Source: an uncultured Bacteroidota bacterium (GTDB taxonomy: Bacteria; Bacteroidota; Bacteroidia; Flavobacteriales; Flavobacteriaceae). Taken from it: 8,793 nt of DNA. Where the stretch lies: the NCBI GenBank assembly GCA_903837025.1, contig CAILTC010000427.1, forward strand, positions 1-8,793. Direction: 5' to 3'. Every line of letters begins with the position of its first letter. Within the stretch, counting starts at the first letter, position 1. Positions 5,537 through 8,793 of this stretch are shown here, in pieces. The position numbers and the translations under genes are program-made. The notes below the pieces were generated by a model. That model was not told the DNA's origin. It saw only the letters and a list, made by a program, of their open reading frames with translations, and ran no database searches.

Positions 5537-7441
5537 TTATTTGATCAATTCAAAACTTCGTTTAACAAAAGCGGTTAGATCTTCTCCTTTTAAAAGGTTT
5601 TGAGATAATTTTGCCAAGTCTAAAGCTTGTTTTACCAAACCTTCTTGAGCTGTTTTGTCTTGCATGTTTAAGATATTTGATGCTAATTCGGAGTTGGTAT
5701 TAACCACTAGATTGTACATCTCTGGCATATTTCCCATTCCGAACATTCCGCCACCACCACCGGATTGGCTCATCTCTTTCATACGTCGCATAAATTCAGG
5801 TTGTGTGATGATGAAAGGTGCCGCTTGACTGTCCATGGCTTCTAATTGAACGGAATACGTTTGTTTTGGAACAAATCCTTCTAAAACAGTTTTTAAGCTT
5901 TCTTTTTCTTCGTCTGATAATTTAGAAATTGTAGTTTCTTCTTTTTTGATTAAATTATCAATATGATCAGAATCGACACGAACGAAAGTCATTTCGCTAT
6001 TATCACCTTCAATTTTTTGAATTAAATGCGAGATAATTGGTGAATCTAAAAGTAAAACTTCATATCCTTTTTCTTTGGCAATTTCTATATAAGAGTGTTG
6101 CGCTTCTTTGCTTCCGGCGTATAGAACCACCAGTTTTCCGTCTTTATTGGTTTGGTTTTCCTTTAGATTTTCTTTCAATTCGTCTAAAGTAAAGAATTTA
6201 TTATCTACCGTTGGATACAAAACAAAACCAGATGATTTCTCATAGAATTTTTCCTCAGAAAGCATTCCATATTCTAATACGATTTTGATGTCGTTCCATT
6301 TTTTCTCGAATTCTTCACGGTTTTCATTGAATAATGATTTCAATTTATCAGCCACTTTACGGGTAATATAATTCGAAATTTTCTTCACTGCAGCATCTGC
6401 TTGCAAACTAGAACGCGAAACATTCAAAGGAATATCTGGTGAATCGATTACTCCTTTTAGCATGGTCAAGAATTCAGGAACAATTCCTTCGACATTATCA
6501 GTTACATAAACCTGATTTTGGTACAATTGGATTTTGTCTTTCTGAATTTGTAAATCAGAACCTAACTTTGGAAAATATAAAATTCCAGTTAAGTTGAACG
6601 GATAATCTACATTTAAATGAATGTGAAATAACGGTTCTTCAAATTGTAAAGGATACAATTCGTGGTAAAAACTTTTGTAATCTTCATCCGATAATTCGGC
6701 TGGTTGTTTAGTCCAAGCTGGATTTGGGTTGTTGATGATGTTGTCGACTTCCACTTCGGTGAAAATTTCGTCTTTGTTTTCAGATTCAACAAATTCGCCT
6801 TTCTTTTGCTCGATTTTCTCGGTTCTGGTTCCAAATTTAATTGGAATAGGCATAAATTTATTATATCTATTCAACAATTCTTTGATTTTGTACTCTTCTA
6901 AAAATTCTAAAGAATCTTCGGCAATATGCAAAACAATTTCGGTTCCGCGAGAGGTTTTGTCCGATGGTTCTAAAGTAAATTCTGGGCTTCCGTCGCAGGT
7001 CCAGTGAGCTGCAGGTTCGTCTTTATGTGATTTAGTAATGATTTCCACTTTTGAAGCCACCATAAAAGCAGAATAGAATCCAAGACCAAAATGGCCAATT
7101 ATTCCAGAATCTTTAGCTGAATCTTTGTATTTTTCTAAAAATTCTTCGGCACCTGAAAAAGCAATTTGGTTGATGTATTTTTCTACTTCATCCGCAGTCA
7201 TCCCTAAACCTTGATCGATAATATGCAATTTCTTACCTTCTTTATCGATTTTTACTTCGATAATTGGGTTGCCATATTCTACTTTAGCTTCGCCAATGCT
7301 AGTTAAATGTTTTAATTTTAAGGTAGCATCTGTTCCGTTCGAAATTAATTCTCGCAAAAATATTTCATGATCGCTGTATAAGAATTTCTTGATTAAGGGA
7401 AAGATGTTTTCTACCGAAACGTTAATTTTTCCAGTTGTCAT
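5537..7441 (-). CDS. htpG: Molecular chaperone HtpG (bacterial Hsp90)
   Basis: A full-length 634-residue cytoplasmic Hsp90 that uses ATP hydrolysis to remodel client proteins, usually working with DnaK. The N-terminal GHKL ATPase domain (1-210) shows FLRELISNGTDA with catalytic Glu31 and Mg-binding Asn35, DQGLGMT (76-82), the lid glycines GHFGLGFYSAF (116-126) and RGTEIVLHI. The middle domain (about 235-500) carries the catalytic arginine in PLNVSRSSLQ (Arg343). The C-terminal dimerisation domain includes the amphipathic client-binding helix PEFMRRMKEM (548-557) and a loop with five glycines and several methionines (561-576, ending GNMPEMY). This Gly/Met-rich insertion and the length are, as I recall, typical of Bacteroidota HtpG. 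ATG at 7441 is the first start and fits the conserved N-terminus. The gene appears monocistronic, with its own terminator, and is divergent from the lipocalin-like gene. Confidence 0.98.
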   Translation of the reverse strand: MTTGKINVSVENIFPLIKKFLYSDHEIFLRELISNGTDATLKLKHLTSIGEAKVEYGNPIIEVKIDKEGKKLHIIDQGLGMTADEVEKYINQIAFSGAEEFLEKYKDSAKDSGIIGHFGLGFYSAFMVASKVEIITKSHKDEPAAHWTCDGSPEFTLEPSDKTSRGTEIVLHIAEDSLEFLEEYKIKELLNRYNKFMPIPIKFGTRTEKIEQKKGEFVESENKDEIFTEVEVDNIINNPNPAWTKQPAELSDEDYKSFYHELYPLQFEEPLFHIHLNVDYPFNLTGILYFPKLGSDLQIQKDKIQLYQNQVYVTDNVEGIVPEFLTMLKGVIDSPDIPLNVSRSSLQADAAVKKISNYITRKVADKLKSLFNENREEFEKKWNDIKIVLEYGMLSEEKFYEKSSGFVLYPTVDNKFFTLDELKENLKENQTNKDGKLVVLYAGSKEAQHSYIEIAKEKGYEVLLLDSPIISHLIQKIEGDNSEMTFVRVDSDHIDNLIKKEETTISKLSDEEKESLKTVLEGFVPKQTYSVQLEAMDSQAAPFIITQPEFMRRMKEMSQSGGGGGMFGMGNMPEMYNLVVNTNSELASNILNMQDKTAQEGLVKQALDLAKLSQNLLKGEDLTAFVKRSFELIK

Positions 7442-7483
7442 ATTTAGATTTTTTAAGTTTTATAATTTAATTCATTTAGTCAA

Positions 7484-7513
7484 ATAAGATACCAATTAAA
7501 AAAAAGTGACAAA
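7484..7513 (-). promoter_or_regulatory. Candidate htpG promoter
   Basis: On the minus strand, TTTG (plus-strand 7513-7510) and TATCTTAT (7491-7484) are 18 bases apart. This resembles the Bacteroidota -33 TTTG and -7 TAnnTTTG elements, with the last two bases of the -7 box not matching. A start about 7 bases further on would leave a leader of roughly 35-40 bases. No CIRCE-type inverted repeat is present. Confidence 0.4.
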
Positions 7514-7518
7514 TTGTC
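7508..7518. promoter_or_regulatory. Short palindrome overlapping htpG -33 element
   Basis: GACAA-A-TTGTC is a perfect 5-bp inverted repeat around one central base. It overlaps the predicted -33 element of htpG and lies about 37 bp upstream of the predicted -33 of the divergent gene. It could be an operator, but an 11-bp palindrome can arise by chance in AT-rich DNA. Confidence 0.3.
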
Positions 7519-7554
7519 GGAAATGTTAATTTTATTTCAAAATCCATGTTTAAG

Positions 7555-7586
7555 TTGAAAATTCAGGCTTTAGAATCATACCTTTG
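7555..7586 (+). promoter_or_regulatory. Bacteroidota-type promoter of the lipocalin-OmpA pair
   Basis: TTG (7555-7557), a 21-base spacer and TACCTTTG (7579-7586), a perfect match to the TAnnTTTG -7 box. The predicted start of transcription near 7593 gives a leader of about 25 bases before the ATG at 7617. This is the clearest promoter in the window. Confidence 0.8.
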
Positions 7587-7616
7587 CGTAAGTTTAATCT
7601 TTAAAATCCCTCAAAA

Positions 7617-8093
7617 ATGAAAAAAATTATTGCATTGGCGACCATTGCTATTTTGCTATTTTCTTGTAAAACCACTTCGGTTACAAGTACAAAATTAGAC
7701 AGAACATCACAAGTCGAAATCAAAGGAAATTGGGTAATAAGCGCTGTTACTTTTGGTGGTTCGGAATATTTCAAAGTAAATTCCTTTCAAATTGCCGATT
7801 CCCAATGTCTTGTAGGAAGCACTTGGAAGTTTATTTCGAATAATAACAAAGGCGAAATGACTTTGACTAAAACGGATTGTCCAACATTCAGTTCGCCAAT
7901 TACTTGGTTTGTCAATCAAGAAGGTCAATTCGTTCTGAAAATCCTTGATGCAGGCGTAAAAGCAAAAGCAGTTAGAGAAGGTTATGTTTTGAGAATTGCG
8001 AATCAAACGACAACTTCTTTCCAATTAGTGGAAAATATAAATGTAGGGGGTAAACAAACTGAAATAGTTTACCAATTTGAAAAAAATAACTAA
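7617..8093 (+). CDS. Lipocalin-like lipoprotein
   Basis: A 158-residue exported protein. The signal MKKIIALATIAILLFSC predicts lipidation at Cys17. The mature part is beta-rich: KGNWVISAVTFGG (36-48) looks like the first strand of a lipocalin-like barrel with its G-x-W motif, followed by SQCLVGSTWKFISNNNKGEM and later TWFVNQEGQFVLKIL. Cys64 and Cys88 are the only cysteines after the lipidated one and could form a disulfide. The family is common in Bacteroidota; a ligand or enzyme role is not established and no ligand can be inferred here. The ATG at 7617 lies about 25 bases after the predicted transcription start. An OmpA-family lipoprotein gene follows 14 bp downstream, so the two are almost certainly co-transcribed and may act together at the outer membrane. 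Confidence 0.85.
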   Translation: MKKIIALATIAILLFSCKTTSVTSTKLDRTSQVEIKGNWVISAVTFGGSEYFKVNSFQIADSQCLVGSTWKFISNNNKGEMTLTKTDCPTFSSPITWFVNQEGQFVLKILDAGVKAKAVREGYVLRIANQTTTSFQLVENINVGGKQTEIVYQFEKNN

Positions 8094-8107
8094 TTTAAAA
8101 TAGAGAT

Positions 8108-8793
8108 ATGAAAAAGATTACGATTGTTGCGATAGTGTTAGTTTTAACAATGGGTTCGTTTTTGACGGGTTGTACCGCTATAAAAAATACAAATAATACT
8201 CAAAAAGGAGCGGGAATAGGTGCTGTAGCCGGAGGTTTATTGGGAGCAGTTCTTGGAAATAATCTTGGAAAAGGAGGAAACGGAGCTTTGGGAGCCGTAT
8301 TAGGCGGTGTTGTTGGTGGAGTTGCCGGTGGAGTCATTGGTAATAAAATGGACAAGCAAGCCAGAGAAATTGGAACTGCAATTCCCGGGGCCGATGTGGT
8401 TCGTGTGGGTGAAGGAATTAAGCTAGTTTTAAATGAAAATGCGGTACGTTTTGATACCAACAAATCAACTTTGACTGCTACTGCAAAAACCAATTTAGAT
8501 AAATTAGTTTTGGTTTTTAATGAATATCCGGATACTAATATTACTATTTATGGTTATACCGATGCTACTGGATCGGCCGAATATAATTTGAAACTTTCAC
8601 AGGAAAGAGCTAGTTCAGTAAAAAATTATTTGGCAAGCAAAGGCTTACTTGCAACAAGATTTAACACAACTGGATTAGGAATTGCAGATCCAATTGCAAC
8701 GAATGATACACCTGTAGGAAGAAGTCAAAATCGTCGTGTAGAATTTGCTATTACTGCGAATGACAAGATGGTGCAAGATGCAAAAAAAGAGTC
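8108..8793 (+). CDS. OmpA-family lipoprotein with gly-zipper segment (3' end cut by window)
   Basis: Translated from ATG 8108, the frame stays open to the right edge and gives 228 residues. The signal ends in the canonical lipobox LTGC (Cys22). Residues 34-79 are a glycine zipper (GAGIGAVAGGLLGAVLG, then GGVVGGVAGGVIGNKMD), a glycine-rich hydrophobic hairpin that may insert in a membrane. Residues about 103-217 are an OmpA C-terminal peptidoglycan-binding domain: VRFDTNKSTL, GYTDATGSAEYN and LKLSQERASSVKNYL with the expected Asp152 and Arg167 for diaminopimelate contact, then GRSQNRRVEF at 204-213. The protein thus links a membrane to the cell wall. After the domain only a charged tail (NDKMVQDAKKE) is visible; family members usually end soon after, so probably only a few codons are missing. 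It is the second gene of the pair with the lipocalin-like lipoprotein. Confidence 0.93.
   Translation, partial: MKKITIVAIVLVLTMGSFLTGCTAIKNTNNTQKGAGIGAVAGGLLGAVLGNNLGKGGNGALGAVLGGVVGGVAGGVIGNKMDKQAREIGTAIPGADVVRVGEGIKLVLNENAVRFDTNKSTLTATAKTNLDKLVLVFNEYPDTNITIYGYTDATGSAEYNLKLSQERASSVKNYLASKGLLATRFNTTGLGIADPIATNDTPVGRSQNRRVEFAITANDKMVQDAKKE

Noticed and set aside
6704..7007. Open frames of 65 and 92 residues on the plus strand inside htpG
   Set aside because: They are antisense to a highly conserved chaperone gene and have no recognisable signal, motif or promoter.
8208..8345. Repetitive GGTGGA/GGAGGA-like DNA that could look like a tandem repeat
   Set aside because: It is coding sequence for the glycine zipper of the OmpA lipoprotein, with codon variation, not a DNA repeat array.
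8200..8493. Pro/Ala-rich open frame on the minus strand
   Set aside because: It is the antisense of the glycine-zipper and the start of the OmpA domain; the plus-strand protein has clear motifs.
1..8793. Defence system, mobile element, CRISPR, tRNA or rRNA
   Set aside because: No transposase, integrase, nuclease, toxin-antitoxin pair, regularly spaced repeats or RNA gene signature was seen; the genes belong to ordinary chromosomal families.

Overview
The window looks like an ordinary stretch of chromosome from a Flavobacterium-type member of the Bacteroidota. The evidence is AT-rich DNA (intergenic regions especially), many short lipoproteins with an MKK...SC signal, a perfect Bacteroidota-type -7 box (TACCTTTG, TAnnTTTG pattern) upstream of the lipocalin-like gene, and families typical of that phylum (DUF4369, TIGR03643/DUF2805, Bacteroidota-type HtpG, gly-zipper OmpA lipoprotein). 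No mobile element, CRISPR array, rRNA, tRNA or phage gene was seen. Intergenic gaps are all under 180 bp.

Layout, left to right. (1) 1-360, plus strand: the 3' end of a small multi-pass membrane protein (DUF5362-like), ending at a strong hairpin at 401-440 that also serves the convergent gene. (2) 461-1171, minus: a DUF4369 lipoprotein that ends where related proteins begin their thioredoxin domain. (3) 1299-3161, minus: a 620-residue M61 metallopeptidase lipoprotein with a C-terminal PDZ domain. (4) 3273-3551, minus: a TIGR03643/DUF2805 small protein. (5) 3672-5427, minus: a probable three-gene operon, transcribed as small 3-TM membrane protein, then AlkB-like 2-oxoglutarate/Fe(II) dioxygenase, then sterol desaturase/fatty acid hydroxylase-type di-iron membrane oxygenase. 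(6) 5537-7441, minus: htpG (Hsp90). (7) 7617 to the right edge, plus: a lipocalin-like lipoprotein followed 14 bp later by a gly-zipper OmpA-family lipoprotein that runs off the window. This pair is divergent from htpG across a 175-bp promoter region.

Most transcription units on the minus strand are closed by recognisable hairpin-plus-T-run terminators (at 401-440, 1246-1280, 3246-3267, 3625-3658 and 5487-5516), so the genes form several independent units and no large operon is seen. Functionally the region mixes envelope proteins (lipoproteins, OmpA, peptidase, membrane oxygenase) with protein folding (HtpG) and alkylation repair (AlkB). I found no convincing novel multi-gene system. The points most worth checking are the DUF4369 protein without a redoxin domain, the htpG/lipocalin-OmpA divergent promoter with a palindrome over the predicted htpG -33 element, and the AlkB/membrane oxygenase/small membrane protein operon.
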